Assembly (NCBI GenBank): GCA_963722815.1
Contig: CAVROM010000007.1
Span: 124,001 to 188,000, forward strand
DNA: 64,000 nucleotides
Origin: DASQFQ01 sp963722815
GTDB taxonomy: Bacteria; Actinomycetota; Thermoleophilia; Solirubrobacterales; Solirubrobacteraceae
Reading direction: 5' to 3'
Under the pieces are notes generated by a model that was given only the letters and a program-made list of their open reading frames with translations, ran no database searches and was not told the origin of the DNA. Within the stretch, counting starts at the first letter, position 1, and each line of letters begins with the position of its first letter. A program made the position numbers and the translations under genes. Shown one piece after another: positions 1-10,938 of the stretch.

Positions 1-1
1 G

Positions 2-856
2 ATCTCGCTCGAGCTGCGCGCCTCGGAGCAGGACGTCGAAATCGTCGCGGGCTCCGCGACGTTCCACATCCGCACGCTGCGGCTCGAGGACTTCCCGCCC
101 TTCCCGGAGCCGGAGGCCGAGGGCAAGGTCGAGGTGCCGGGCCCGGCGTTCGTCGAGACCGTGCTGAAGGTGGCCCGCTCCGCCTCGCGGGACGAGACGC
201 GCCCCGTGCTCACGGGCATCCTCGTGTCTGCGTCGGAGAGCGACCTGCGCATGGTCGCCACGGACTCGTACCGGCTGTCCGTCAAGGAGACGAAGCTCGA
301 GGCGCCGCTGCAGGGCTCGTTCGAGGCGAACGTGCCGGCGCGTGCGCTGCAGGAGCTCACGCGGATCGTGCAGACGACCGAGGCCGAGTCGCTGAGCGTC
401 TCGGTGCGCACCAACCAGGTGATCTTCGAGGCCGGCGGCGTGGTGCTGTCCTCGCGGCTGATCGACGGCCAGTTCCCGAACTACCGCCAGCTGCTCCCGG
501 ACGCCTACGAGCACGAGCTGCCGCTGGCCGGGACGGAGATCACCGAGGTCGTGCGCCGCATCTCGCTGCTCGCGCAGAAGAACGCGCCGCTGCGGCTGGC
601 GTTCGCCGAGGGTGAGCTGACGGTGTCGGCGCGCACGCCCGACGTCGGCGAGGCCCAGGAGTCGCTGCCGGTCCCGTTCCAGGGCGAGCCGCTCGAGATC
701 GGGTTCAACCCCGAGTTCCTGCGCGACGGGCTCGAGGCGGTGGAGTCGGGCGACGTCCTGCTCAAGCTCATCTCCCCGCTGCGCCCGGGGCTGATCGAGG
801 CCGCGGACGGCAGCGGGTTCCAGTACCTGCTGATGCCGATCCGATTGAACGTCTAA
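2..856 (+). CDS. dnaN: DNA polymerase III beta subunit (sliding clamp), C-terminal part
   Basis: Beta clamp that tethers DNA polymerase III to DNA as a ring dimer. The reading frame is open from base 2, so the N-terminus (roughly the first 90 residues of a protein of about 370) lies outside the window. Visible are the end of domain I and domains II and III, with the family signatures DSYRLS (about bases 263-280) and GQFPNY, and the conserved C-terminal end YLLMPIRLNV. The usual actinobacterial order dnaN-recF-DUF721-gyrB-gyrA follows, which places the window beside oriC. An apparent start at 134 is internal. Confidence 0.97.
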   Translation: MSLELRASEQDVEIVAGSATFHIRTLRLEDFPPFPEPEAEGKVEVPGPAFVETVLKVARSASRDETRPVLTGILVSASESDLRMVATDSYRLSVKETKLEAPLQGSFEANVPARALQELTRIVQTTEAESLSVSVRTNQVIFEAGGVVLSSRLIDGQFPNYRQLLPDAYEHELPLAGTEITEVVRRISLLAQKNAPLRLAFAEGELTVSARTPDVGEAQESLPVPFQGEPLEIGFNPEFLRDGLEAVESGDVLLKLISPLRPGLIEAADGSGFQYLLMPIRLNV

Positions 857-921
857 TCGTGCGCCCCGATGGCGCACGTCGCCCTCAGTCCTGCCGGCCG
901 GATGCCGGCAGGGGGTAACCG

Positions 922-2058
922 ATGCGGGTCACCCGCCTCTCCCTGCGCAACTTCCGCTCCTACGAGGCGGCGGAGATGCGGCTGGGCCCTGGCCTGACGG
1001 TGGTCACGGGGCCGAACGGCGCCGGCAAGACGAACCTGCTCGAGGCGATCTACTTCGCCTGCACCGGGCGGTCGTGCCGGACGGCGAACGAGCGCGAGGT
1101 CGTGCGCTTCGGCGCCGGCGTCACGCGGCTGGAGCTCGACGCCGAGCGCGACGGGGAGTCGCACCGCATCACCGTCGGGTTCGAGCCGGGCGAGGCGAAG
1201 CGCCTGCAGGTCGACGGGGCGACGGTCGACCGGCTGACCGACGCGGCGGCGCGCCCGCTGGTCTCGGTCTTCCTGCCCGACCGCCTCGAGCTGGTGCTGG
1301 GAGCGCCGGCGCTGCGGCGCGCGCACCTCGACCAGGTGATCGCCGCGCTGTGGCCCGCCCGCGTGGGCACGCGCCGCAGCTATACCGCCGCGCTCGGCCA
1401 GCGCAACGCGCTGCTGGCGGCGATCCGCGCCGGCCGCGCCGGCCGCAGCTCGCTGCCGGCGTGGGACCTCGAGCTGGCCCGCCACGGCGTGGCGCTAGCC
1501 GCCGACCGGGCCGCCGCGGTCGCCTGCCTGGCCGAGCCGTTCGCCACCCACGCCGAGGGGCTCGGGCTGGAGGGCGGCGCGGAGCTGACCTACCGGCCGC
1601 GGTCGCGCGCCGAGACCCCGGAGGCGCTGGCCGCGGAGCTCGCCGAGCGCACCGACTCGGACCTCGAGCGCGGCTTCACCGGGCACGGCCCGCACCGCGA
1701 CGAGCTCGTGCTCAAGCGCGCCGGCCGCGAGCTGCGCACCTACGGCTCGCGCGGCCAGCAGCGCCTCGGCCTGCTCGCGCTGCTGCTGGCGGAGCGCGGC
1801 GTCCTGGCCGCCGAGCGCGGTGCCGCGCCGCTGATGCTGCTCGACGACGTCACGTCCGAGCTCGACTCCCTGCGCCGCGAGCGGCTGGTGGAGGCGCTGC
1901 GCGAGGGCGGCGGCCAGAGCGTGATCGCGACCACCGACCTCGGCCACGTGCCGGGCGGCGACGACGAAGACGTCGTCCACCTCAGGGTGGCGGAAGGGAC
2001 CGTGGCGGAAGCCGGGTCGGACGGCTCGGCCGAGACCGTGGATCGGATCGCGGCATGA
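922..2058 (+). CDS. recF: DNA replication and repair protein RecF
   Basis: SMC-like ATPase that loads RecA at single-strand gaps. 378 residues, normal for the family. Near the N-terminus are LRNFRSY and the Walker A motif GPNGAGKTNL (residues 32-41). The C-terminal ABC-type signature appears as SRGQQRLGLLALLLAE, followed by Walker B LMLLDDVTSELD. The ATG start at 922 gives the standard RecF N-terminus, 65 bp after dnaN. The stop overlaps the next ATG (ATGA), so translation of the downstream gene is probably coupled. Confidence 0.97.
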   Translation: MRVTRLSLRNFRSYEAAEMRLGPGLTVVTGPNGAGKTNLLEAIYFACTGRSCRTANEREVVRFGAGVTRLELDAERDGESHRITVGFEPGEAKRLQVDGATVDRLTDAAARPLVSVFLPDRLELVLGAPALRRAHLDQVIAALWPARVGTRRSYTAALGQRNALLAAIRAGRAGRSSLPAWDLELARHGVALAADRAAAVACLAEPFATHAEGLGLEGGAELTYRPRSRAETPEALAAELAERTDSDLERGFTGHGPHRDELVLKRAGRELRTYGSRGQQRLGLLALLLAERGVLAAERGAAPLMLLDDVTSELDSLRRERLVEALREGGGQSVIATTDLGHVPGGDDEDVVHLRVAEGTVAEAGSDGSAETVDRIAA

Positions 2059-2357
2059 GGCGCGCGGCGCCCCGCCCGGTCGCCACGGCGCTCGAGCGCC
2101 TGACCGCCGACATCGTGCCGGCGACGCTGATCGCCGAGGTCCTGCGCGTCTGGCCGGAGGCCGCCGGGGAGGCCTTCGCGGTCGCCTGCACGCCGACCTC
2201 GGCAGGCAAGGGCGAGCTGCGCGTGAGCTGCCAGTCGGCGGTCTGGGCGCAGGAGCTCGACCTGTTCTCCGAGCGGGTACTGGAGCGCCTCAACGACCTC
2301 CTCGACGGGGAGCGCGTGGAGCGCATGCGCGTGAAGACCGGAGCGGCTCCGTCGTGA
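2055..2357 (+). CDS. DUF721 (DciA-like) protein
   Basis: 100-residue DUF721-family protein. Members include DciA, which loads the replicative helicase in bacteria lacking DnaC. The family pattern is seen in LTADIVPATLIAEVLRVWPEA followed by a beta-rich region with VSCQSAVWAQELDLFS. The ATG overlaps the recF stop by four bases. Its place between recF and gyrB is standard in Actinomycetota. The family is clear; helicase loading here is inferred from the family. Confidence 0.88.
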   Translation: MRRAAPRPVATALERLTADIVPATLIAEVLRVWPEAAGEAFAVACTPTSAGKGELRVSCQSAVWAQELDLFSERVLERLNDLLDGERVERMRVKTGAAPS

Positions 2358-2404
2358 CCGCTGATTTTGTGCGATTTTGCAGCACTTTCTGTGCAGTAGA
2401 AGCG

Positions 2405-2440
2405 GCCGATCCGGGACCTCGGCCTGCTATTCTTATGGCA
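2405..2440 (+). promoter_or_regulatory. probable gyrB promoter in an A+T-rich gap
   Basis: The 158-bp gap between the DUF721 gene and gyrB is clearly richer in A+T than its surroundings, with several T runs at 2363-2395. TATTCT at 2428-2433 is a reasonable -10 box; no strong -35 hexamer sits 17 bp upstream. A good Shine-Dalgarno sequence (ACGGAGG, about 2505-2511) precedes the gyrB GTG. The promoter assignment is an inference from base composition. Confidence 0.4.
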
Positions 2441-2515
2441 CGTTTGAGGGACGCCTCGCCCGCGGAGCCGATGTGCTCCACGGCCGGGGCGTCACGCATG
2501 TAAGACGGAGGCAAC

Positions 2516-4933
2516 GTGGCAGACGCCAACCCTGGTAACGGACAGCAGAAGAGCTCCTACGACGCACAGGACATCACGGTCCTGGAAGGGCTCGAGGCCG
2601 TCCGCAAGCGCCCGGGCATGTACATCGGCTCGACCGGCCCGCGCGGCCTGCACCACCTGGTGTACGAGGTCGTCGACAACTCGGTGGACGAGGCGCTCGC
2701 CGGCAACTGCACCCGTGTCGACGTCACGATCCACCCGGACAACTCGATCACGGTCGTCGACGACGGCCGCGGCATCCCCGTCGCCACGATGGAGAAGGAG
2801 AACAAGCCGGCCGTCGAGGTCGTGCTCACCGTCCTGCACGCCGGCGGCAAGTTCGGCGACGGCGGCGGCTACAAGGTCTCCGGCGGCCTCCACGGCGTCG
2901 GCGTCTCGGTCGTCAACGCGCTGTCGGAGAAGCTCCACGTCGAGATCCGCCGCGACGGCCACGTGTGGAGCCAGGACTACATGCGGGGCGCGCCCCAGGG
3001 CCCGCTCGAGCAGGGCGAGGCGACGGACGAGACGGGCACGATCATCACCTTCCTGCCGGATGCCGAGGTGTTCGAGACGCTCGACTTCGAGTTCTCGACG
3101 CTCGAGCAGCGCCTGCGCGAGACCGCCTTCCTCACCCGCGGCCTCCGCATCACGCTGACCGACCTGCGCGCCGAGGGCTCCAAGGCCGAGTTCCACTACG
3201 AGGGCGGCATCGAGGACTTCGTCCGCTACCTCAACCAGAACAAGGACTCGATCCAGGAGAAGGTCGTCTTCTTCGAGGCCGACGGCGACGAGGGCGCGGT
3301 CGAGGTCGCGATGCAGTGGAACTCCTCCTACCAGGAGTCGATCCACAGCTTCGCCAACAACATCAACACGCACGAGGGCGGCTCCCACCTCTCGGGCTTC
3401 CGCTCCGCGCTGACCGGCACGCTCAACCGCTACGCGCGGGAGAAGGGCCACCTGCGCGAGAAGGACGACGCCCTGACCGGCGACGACGTCCGCGAGGGCC
3501 TGACCGCCGTCATCTCCGTGAAGCTGCAGGACCCGCAGTTCGAGGGCCAGACCAAGACCAAGCTCGGCAACCCGGGCATGGCCGGCTTCGTCCAGAACGT
3601 CGTCAACCGCGCGCTGGCCGAGTTCCTCGAGGAGAACCCGCGCGAGGCCAAGCGCGTCCTCGACAAGGCCGTCTCGGCCGCACAGGCCCGCGCCGCCGCC
3701 CGCAAGGCGCGCGACCTCACGCGCCGCAAGTCCGCGCTCGAGAACTCCGCGCTGCCGGGCAAGCTCGCCGACTGCTCCGTGCGCGACCCCTCGCTGACCG
3801 AGCTGTTCATCGTCGAGGGCGACTCCGCGGGCGGCTCGGCCAAGCAGGGCCGCGACCGCGCCACCCAGGCGGTGCTCCCGCTGCGCGGCAAGATCCTCAA
3901 CGTCGAGAAGGCGCGCATCGACAAGGTGCTGCAGAACAACGAGATCCAGGCGCTCATCACCGCGCTCGGCTCGGGCGTGCGCGACGACTTCGACATCGAG
4001 CGCTCGCGCTACCACAAGATCGTCCTGATGACGGACGCGGACGTCGACGGCGCCCACATCCGGACGCTGATCCTCACACTGCTGTTCCGCGAGATGCAGG
4101 AGCTGATCGAGGCCGGCTACGTCTACATCGCCAAGCCGCCGCTCTACAAGCTCACCCAGGGCCGGCAGGAGCGCTACATCGAGAAGGAGTCGGAGCTCGA
4201 GGAGATCCTGCTCGGCGACAAGCTCGACAAGATCGAGGTTGCCGACGCCGCCGGCTCCGCCTTCAAGCTCACCGACAACCGCTGGCAGCGCTATCGCCGG
4301 CTGCTCAAGCAGTACGAGGGCTGGGCCTCCGCGCTGAAGGCCGAGTTCGGCGGCGACACCGTGACGTTCCTCGAGGAGTCGCAGATCCTCGACGAGCAGA
4401 TCCTGACCGCCGAGGGGCTGATCGCGCTCGTCGAGCGCGAGGACCCCGAGAGCGAGCCGTACATCACGGAGCTGGTGAGCTCCGACGACGGCGTCATCCG
4501 CGTCAAGGCGACCGAGCGCAAGTCCAACATGGCGCGCACGATGCGCCTGCGCCGCTCGCTGTTCGACTCCAACGAGTACCGCCAGCTCGCGCGCGTGCAC
4601 GCCGAGCTCACCGGCATGGCCGGCGCGCCGCCGTTCACGGTCAAGCTGGGCGAGCAGGCCGAGGAGGCGCTGTCGTTCGAGGATCTTCCACGCTGCGTGC
4701 TCAAGGTCGCCTCCAAGGGCATGAACCTGCAGCGCTTCAAGGGCCTCGGCGAGATGAACGCCGACCAGCTCCGCGAGACGACGATGGATCCCGAGACCCG
4801 CACGCTGGCGCAGGTCACGATGGATGACGCCGCCGGCGCCGACCGCCTGTTCACCATGCTGATGGGGGACAAGGTCGAGCCGCGCCGCGAGTTCATCGAA
4901 GAGAACGCCCGCGCCGCCACCCTGGACGTGTAA
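2516..4933 (+). CDS. gyrB: DNA gyrase subunit B, long form
   Basis: ATPase/TOPRIM subunit of gyrase, which introduces negative supercoils with GyrA. The GHKL ATPase motifs are present (RKRPGMYIGSTG; DEALAG; VDDGRGIPV; GGLHGVGVSVVNALS), as are the TOPRIM motifs (EGDSAGGSAKQGRDR and DADVDGAHI) and the tail QRFKGLGEMN. At 805 residues it is much longer than most actinobacterial GyrB (about 650-690). The extra length is roughly residues 545-735, between KPPLYK and QRFKGLGEMN, the same place as the E. coli insert. The start is GTG with a GGAGG ribosome site. Confidence 0.97.
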   Translation: MADANPGNGQQKSSYDAQDITVLEGLEAVRKRPGMYIGSTGPRGLHHLVYEVVDNSVDEALAGNCTRVDVTIHPDNSITVVDDGRGIPVATMEKENKPAVEVVLTVLHAGGKFGDGGGYKVSGGLHGVGVSVVNALSEKLHVEIRRDGHVWSQDYMRGAPQGPLEQGEATDETGTIITFLPDAEVFETLDFEFSTLEQRLRETAFLTRGLRITLTDLRAEGSKAEFHYEGGIEDFVRYLNQNKDSIQEKVVFFEADGDEGAVEVAMQWNSSYQESIHSFANNINTHEGGSHLSGFRSALTGTLNRYAREKGHLREKDDALTGDDVREGLTAVISVKLQDPQFEGQTKTKLGNPGMAGFVQNVVNRALAEFLEENPREAKRVLDKAVSAAQARAAARKARDLTRRKSALENSALPGKLADCSVRDPSLTELFIVEGDSAGGSAKQGRDRATQAVLPLRGKILNVEKARIDKVLQNNEIQALITALGSGVRDDFDIERSRYHKIVLMTDADVDGAHIRTLILTLLFREMQELIEAGYVYIAKPPLYKLTQGRQERYIEKESELEEILLGDKLDKIEVADAAGSAFKLTDNRWQRYRRLLKQYEGWASALKAEFGGDTVTFLEESQILDEQILTAEGLIALVEREDPESEPYITELVSSDDGVIRVKATERKSNMARTMRLRRSLFDSNEYRQLARVHAELTGMAGAPPFTVKLGEQAEEALSFEDLPRCVLKVASKGMNLQRFKGLGEMNADQLRETTMDPETRTLAQVTMDDAAGADRLFTMLMGDKVEPRREFIEENARAATLDV

Positions 4934-4936
4934 GCG

Positions 4937-7558
<2,622 letters not shown>

Positions 7559-7570
7559 GCGCCCGAGCCT

Positions 7571-7598
7571 TTTGCCCGTCCCCGCCGTTCGGTACTCT
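7571..7598 (+). promoter_or_regulatory. candidate promoter upstream of the structured RNA
   Basis: TTTGCC at 7571-7576 and TACTCT at 7593-7598 are separated by 16 bp, a plausible -35/-10 pair that would start a transcript near 7604. It lies only 13 bp after the gyrA stop, so readthrough from gyrA is an alternative source. The -10 box overlaps one arm of a small hairpin (7595-7611). Confidence 0.35.
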
Positions 7599-7629
7599 GG
7601 CGAGACCAGAGAAAGGGGGTGGTCCGAAG

Positions 7630-7674
7630 TTGAGTGACAGTCATTACGGGACCCTGGAGGTGCCCGGCCGCTAG
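7630..7674 (+). CDS. possible 14-residue peptide with an extreme Shine-Dalgarno sequence
   Basis: A TTG-started frame of 14 codons plus TAG encodes MSDSHYGTLEVPGR. Its start is 4 bases after the end of the 16-base stretch complementary to the 16S rRNA tail; the core GGGGGT (7615-7620) lies 9 bases upstream, an ideal spacing. The nearest large gene ahead on this strand is far away, so it is not an obvious attenuator leader. It is too short to judge by codon use. Conservation of both the peptide and the flanks would decide whether it is translated. Confidence 0.35.
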   Translation: MSDSHYGTLEVPGR

Positions 7675-7804
7675 TACCAGCCGGTGCTGGACCCGCTGGG
7701 AGCGGAATCCACACCGTGGCACCGTCGCCATCCGTGCCGGAGTTAGTCCCCCCGGCCGCTCAGTCAGCGGATCGCGACCTGTAAGTCCAGCAAGTCAGCA
7801 CCCG

Positions 7805-7830
7805 GAGGGCCCCATGTCGATGGGGCCCTC
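7805..7830. terminator. perfect 11-bp hairpin between convergent units
   Basis: GAGGGCCCCAT (7805-7815), a GTCG loop and ATGGGGCCCTC (7820-7830) form a perfect stem. It lies 5 bp beyond the stop of the minus-strand HNH gene and at the end of the plus-strand structured region, so it can end transcription from both sides. No long T run follows, as is usual for high-G+C actinobacterial terminators. Confidence 0.7.
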
Positions 7831-7835
7831 TGCGG

Positions 7836-8438
7836 TTAAGCCGCTTCGTGCAGGAGGTACTGCCTCCAGGTCGCCGGGATCGTCGGCGACGAGAGCTGGA
7901 TGAAAATGTGCGGGCTCGGGATCCGCGGCTTGTTGCGCGGGTGCATGTCGACCTGGTGCGGCAGCCGGTCGCCCTTGCGGCGGTTGCACGGCGCGCACGA
8001 GGCGACGATGTTGTCCCACCCCGACGTGCCGCCCTTGGAGCGCGGGATCACGTGGTCGACGGTCAGCGAGGTGCGCGCGCCGCAGTACTGGCACGCCCAG
8101 CCGTCACGGGCGAACACGGCGCGGCGGGTGATCTTCCGCTTGTGCGTGTCGCGCGGGATCTTCACGTAGGTGATGAGCCGGATCACCACCGGCTTGGCGA
8201 GCGAGCCGTTGGCCCAGTGCAGTGTCTGGCTGCCGATCTCGATCACCTCGGCCTTCTCCTTCAGGAGCAGGACCGTGGCGCGCCGCACGGTGCACACGTT
8301 GATGGGCTCATACGTCGCGTTGAGCACCAGCACACGACCACCAGACCAACGGCCAGCGCCGTCGGGACTCGGTCCGTGCCGCGGGTGGTCTCCGGGCGGC
8401 ACAGACCCGAGTGGGCCTGGTGGTACAGCTGTCGCCAT
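7836..8438 (-). CDS. HNH endonuclease family protein
   Basis: 200-residue HNH nuclease of the conserved actinobacterial type. The N-terminal part carries VLVLNATYEPINVCTVRRA. The C-terminal zinc/HNH module has CQYCG, then LTVDHVIPRSKGG, N, and CAPCNRRKG, that is two CxxC pairs around the His-centred active site. The ATG at 8438 is chosen because it has GGCAGG upstream and lies 17 bp after pheA; the frame is open further upstream but only as an antisense shadow. Biological substrate unknown. It is last in a four-gene minus-strand unit. Confidence 0.9.
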   Translation of the reverse strand: MATAVPPGPLGSVPPGDHPRHGPSPDGAGRWSGGRVLVLNATYEPINVCTVRRATVLLLKEKAEVIEIGSQTLHWANGSLAKPVVIRLITYVKIPRDTHKRKITRRAVFARDGWACQYCGARTSLTVDHVIPRSKGGTSGWDNIVASCAPCNRRKGDRLPHQVDMHPRNKPRIPSPHIFIQLSSPTIPATWRQYLLHEAA

Positions 8439-8455
8439 GACCTGCCGGAGTGTAG

Positions 8456-9298
8456 CTATGGCGCCGACGGGAACGAGCCGAGCACCCGCACGCCTTCCGC
8501 ATGGGAGCGCAGCGCACCGATCGCCTGGGCCACGGCTGGATCGTCCGCGCGGCCGGCGGCGTCGACGAAGAACATGTACGTCCCCAGCCCTCGCCGTCGC
8601 GGCCGCGACTCGATGCGGGTGAGGTTGACCTCGCGCTCGGCGAACTCGGTGAGGCAGCGCACCAGCCAGCCCGGCCGGTCGTCGCTCGGCTCCCAGAACA
8701 TCAGCGCGGTCTTCCAGGCGCCGCCCGCGCTGGGATCGGGCGCCTCGCGGCCGATCCACACGAAGCGTGTCTCCGAGCCGGGCGGGTCCTCGACGTCCGA
8801 GGCGAGCACCGCGCAGCCGTAGAGCTCGGCGGCCGCGCGGCTCCCGAGCGCGGCCCACGGCTCGCCGTCCTCGCGCTCCGCCACCAGGCGCACCGCGTCC
8901 GCGGTCGACGCGGCGGTCACCACCGAAGCGCGCGCCAGCCGGGTCCGCAGGAACGTGGCGCACTGACCGCTGGCCTGCGGGTGGGACGCCACGGCGGCGA
9001 TCCGCTCGAGCTCCACAGGCTCGCGCGCGATCAGGCAGTGGTGGATCGCGTGGACCAGCTCGCCGGTGATCTGGACGTCGTCGGTCTCGAACGCGAGCGC
9101 GTCGAGCGTCGCGTTGACCGCGCCCTCCAGCGAGTTCTCGATCGGCACCAGCGCCCGCTCCACGCGGCGCTCGTGGACCGCCATAACCGCGTCGTGCACC
9201 GACGGTAACGGGACCGGCTCGTAGTTCTCGCTCCCGGGCCAGGCAAACATGGCCTCCTGGCTGTAGGTCCCGGCCGGGCCGAGGAAGCCGACCCTCAT
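8456..9298 (-). CDS. pheA: prephenate dehydratase
   Basis: Converts prephenate to phenylpyruvate in phenylalanine synthesis. 280 residues, a monofunctional PheA without a chorismate mutase domain. The catalytic domain begins with VGFLGPAGTYSQEA and contains the PIENSLEG signature and the ETRF motif with the catalytic Thr-Arg-Phe. The C-terminal ACT domain, with ESRP, is the phenylalanine feedback site. The ATG overlaps the stop of the DUF4446 gene (ATGA), so the two are translationally coupled. Confidence 0.95.
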   Translation of the reverse strand: MRVGFLGPAGTYSQEAMFAWPGSENYEPVPLPSVHDAVMAVHERRVERALVPIENSLEGAVNATLDALAFETDDVQITGELVHAIHHCLIAREPVELERIAAVASHPQASGQCATFLRTRLARASVVTAASTADAVRLVAEREDGEPWAALGSRAAAELYGCAVLASDVEDPPGSETRFVWIGREAPDPSAGGAWKTALMFWEPSDDRPGWLVRCLTEFAEREVNLTRIESRPRRRGLGTYMFFVDAAGRADDPAVAQAIGALRSHAEGVRVLGSFPSAP

Positions 9299-9816
9299 CC
9301 GGGCAGCGTCGCGGCGCCGTCGCCGGCCAGCGCGCGCCGCACGGCCTCGATCTCCTCGGGCGAGAGCTCGAGCTCGCCCTGCCCGCCGTGCACCACCTTG
9401 ATGTAGATGCGGGCGGTGTCGCGGCGCACGATCGAGGAGAGCACGATGCCGTCGTGGTGCTCGTCGAGCAGCGCGATCGTCGTCGACTGGTTGCCGGTCA
9501 GCTCGCCGTAGGCGTCGTAGCGGACGAGTGAGCGGTAGGCGATCGCGCCGTCGAGCCTCGCCTCGGCCGCGCCCAGGCGCTCGTCGACGTTGACGGCGAC
9601 CTCCTCGACGCGCTCGTGGAGCGCGGAGAACGCCTGCTGCAGCCCCGCGGCGTGGCCGACGAGGTCGGTCTGGCCGTGCTCGCCGAGCACCGCCTTCTGC
9701 GCCGACCGCAGCTTGCGCACCCGGAAGGCCAGCACGAGCGCGATCAGCAGCGCGATCAGAGCGACAGCGCCCGCCGACAGGGCGGCGATGCCCGCCGGAT
9801 CGGTCAGGTCGTCCAC
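9295..9816 (-). CDS. DUF4446 family membrane-anchored protein
   Basis: 173 residues. One N-terminal transmembrane helix (about residues 12-32), a coiled-coil-like middle with AFSALHERVEEVAVNVDERL, and the family core VRYDAYGELTGNQSTTIALLDEHHDGIVLSSI. DUF4446 proteins are small membrane proteins of unknown function. Coupling to pheA by a 4-base overlap is positional and does not imply a role in phenylalanine synthesis. Confidence 0.85.
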   Translation of the reverse strand: MDDLTDPAGIAALSAGAVALIALLIALVLAFRVRKLRSAQKAVLGEHGQTDLVGHAAGLQQAFSALHERVEEVAVNVDERLGAAEARLDGAIAYRSLVRYDAYGELTGNQSTTIALLDEHHDGIVLSSIVRRDTARIYIKVVHGGQGELELSPEEIEAVRRALAGDGAATLPG

Positions 9817-9837
9817 GGGGCCGAAGGATACGAGGCG

Positions 9838-10938
9838 CTAGCCAGTGAACAGCACGTCGTAGGACGCGGTGTTGTTGTCCGTCTTCTGCTCGCCGGGGAC
9901 CTTCCCGACGGTCACCTTGACCGTGACCGCGGCGCCGGTCGGCGGCTTCTGCCCCAGCGCGAGCGTCGCCTCGGCCGTCTGGCCCTTCGCGACGGTGTCG
10001 ACCGTGCGCGAGACCTTGATCGGCTTGTCGCCGCCCTCGATGGCGACCGTGACCTTGACGTCGAACTCGTCGTTCTCGCCCTGGTTGGTGAAGCGCACGA
10101 CGAACGCGGTGTCGGCGCTGGCCGGAAGCCGGTTCGGCGCGTCGGGCTGGAGCTTCGTGTCGCCGACCGTCACCGACTCGATCCCGGTGCCGTGCGTGCC
10201 GGGCGCGATCTCGCCGGTCTTGCGGGTGCCGCCGGTGAGCTGCTGGTCGAGCTCGGCGGCCACCGTCTTCTCGCTCAGCCACTCGATCCCGGGCAGGAAG
10301 CGCGAGGAGGCGATCTTCTGGCCGCCGATCTCCGCGTCGTCGAGCGCGTGCTTGATCAGCGGCGCCACACGCGCCTGGTACAGCACGTCCGAGGCCAGGA
10401 ACGTCTGCATCTGCCCGGCGATCTGCGTGATCGCGGTGTTGGCCGCCTCGCCCTCGTCGCCGAGCGCGGTGCGGATCTTCTCGGCGATCGCCGCCAGCCC
10501 GTCGCGGCGGAACTGGAGCGCGGTCAGCAGCGACTGCTGCGCGCCCTTCATCTCGTCCGGCACTGAGAGGGCCTTGGCCTGCTTGAGCTGCGACTCCGCC
10601 TGCACGCGGTAGCCGGAGATGTTGGTCTGGAGATCCGCCGGCGAGTCGCTCGAGGCCTGGCCGAGCAGCTGGAAGAACGGCGCGCCGACCTGCTGGTCGG
10701 ACTCCTTGATGATCGAGGAGACCTCGCGGTTGTAGTCCTTCAGCGCGTTCTCCTTGCGCGAGCTCGCGCAGGCGCGGACCCCGAAGAACAGGATGAACAG
10801 CAGCAGCACGACGCCGCCGATCGCGGCAGCGCGCCGCACCAGCAGCGTGTTCTGATCCGGTGGCGCACCCCCGACTGCCGCACTGCGGCGCGGTCGCGGG
10901 CTGCTCCGGGGCTCGTCGTCCTCGTCGAAGAAGGACAC
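9838..10938 (-). CDS. single-pass membrane protein with a C-terminal CARDB-like domain
   Basis: 366 residues, function not recognised. A charged cytoplasmic N-terminus is followed by one transmembrane helix (about residues 36-54), a helical region (60-215), and a beta-rich Ig-like domain (about 260-366) with FVVRFTNQGENDEFDVKVTV and TDNNTASY, which resembles CARDB cell-adhesion-type modules. Most of the protein would face outward. The start is GTG at 10938 without a clear ribosome site; CATAAT on the minus strand (10955-10950) is a plausible -10 box only 11 bases upstream, so the mRNA may be nearly leaderless. First gene of the unit that includes pheA. Confidence 0.75.
   Translation of the reverse strand: MSFFDEDDEPRSSPRPRRSAAVGGAPPDQNTLLVRRAAAIGGVVLLLFILFFGVRACASSRKENALKDYNREVSSIIKESDQQVGAPFFQLLGQASSDSPADLQTNISGYRVQAESQLKQAKALSVPDEMKGAQQSLLTALQFRRDGLAAIAEKIRTALGDEGEAANTAITQIAGQMQTFLASDVLYQARVAPLIKHALDDAEIGGQKIASSRFLPGIEWLSEKTVAAELDQQLTGGTRKTGEIAPGTHGTGIESVTVGDTKLQPDAPNRLPASADTAFVVRFTNQGENDEFDVKVTVAIEGGDKPIKVSRTVDTVAKGQTAEATLALGQKPPTGAAVTVKVTVGKVPGEQKTDNNTASYDVLFTG

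Larger units (their letters stand above)
7604..7830 (+). ncRNA. candidate structured small RNA between gyrA and the HNH gene
   Basis: About 230 bases without a credible long reading frame but packed with short perfect hairpins: CCAGC/GCTGG (7677-7690), CCGCT/AGCGG (7693-7705), CCAC/GTGG (7709-7719), CCGCT/AGCGG again (7756-7770), ending in an 11-bp perfect hairpin (7805-7830). At the 5' side 7610-7625 reads AGAAAGGGGGTGGTCC. It matches the exact complement of the 16S rRNA 3' tail at 14 of 16 bases, and the two differences still allow G-U pairs. I do not recognise it as tmRNA, RNase P RNA, SRP RNA or a riboswitch. It could be an independent RNA or the leader and trailer of the short ORF at 7630. 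Confidence 0.45.

Noticed and set aside
7604..8438. HNH-associated RNA (HEARO/OMEGA-type) for the RNA beside the HNH gene
   Set aside because: The HNH protein lacks the RuvC/IscB parts, the RNA is on the opposite strand and convergent, and no transposon ends are visible.
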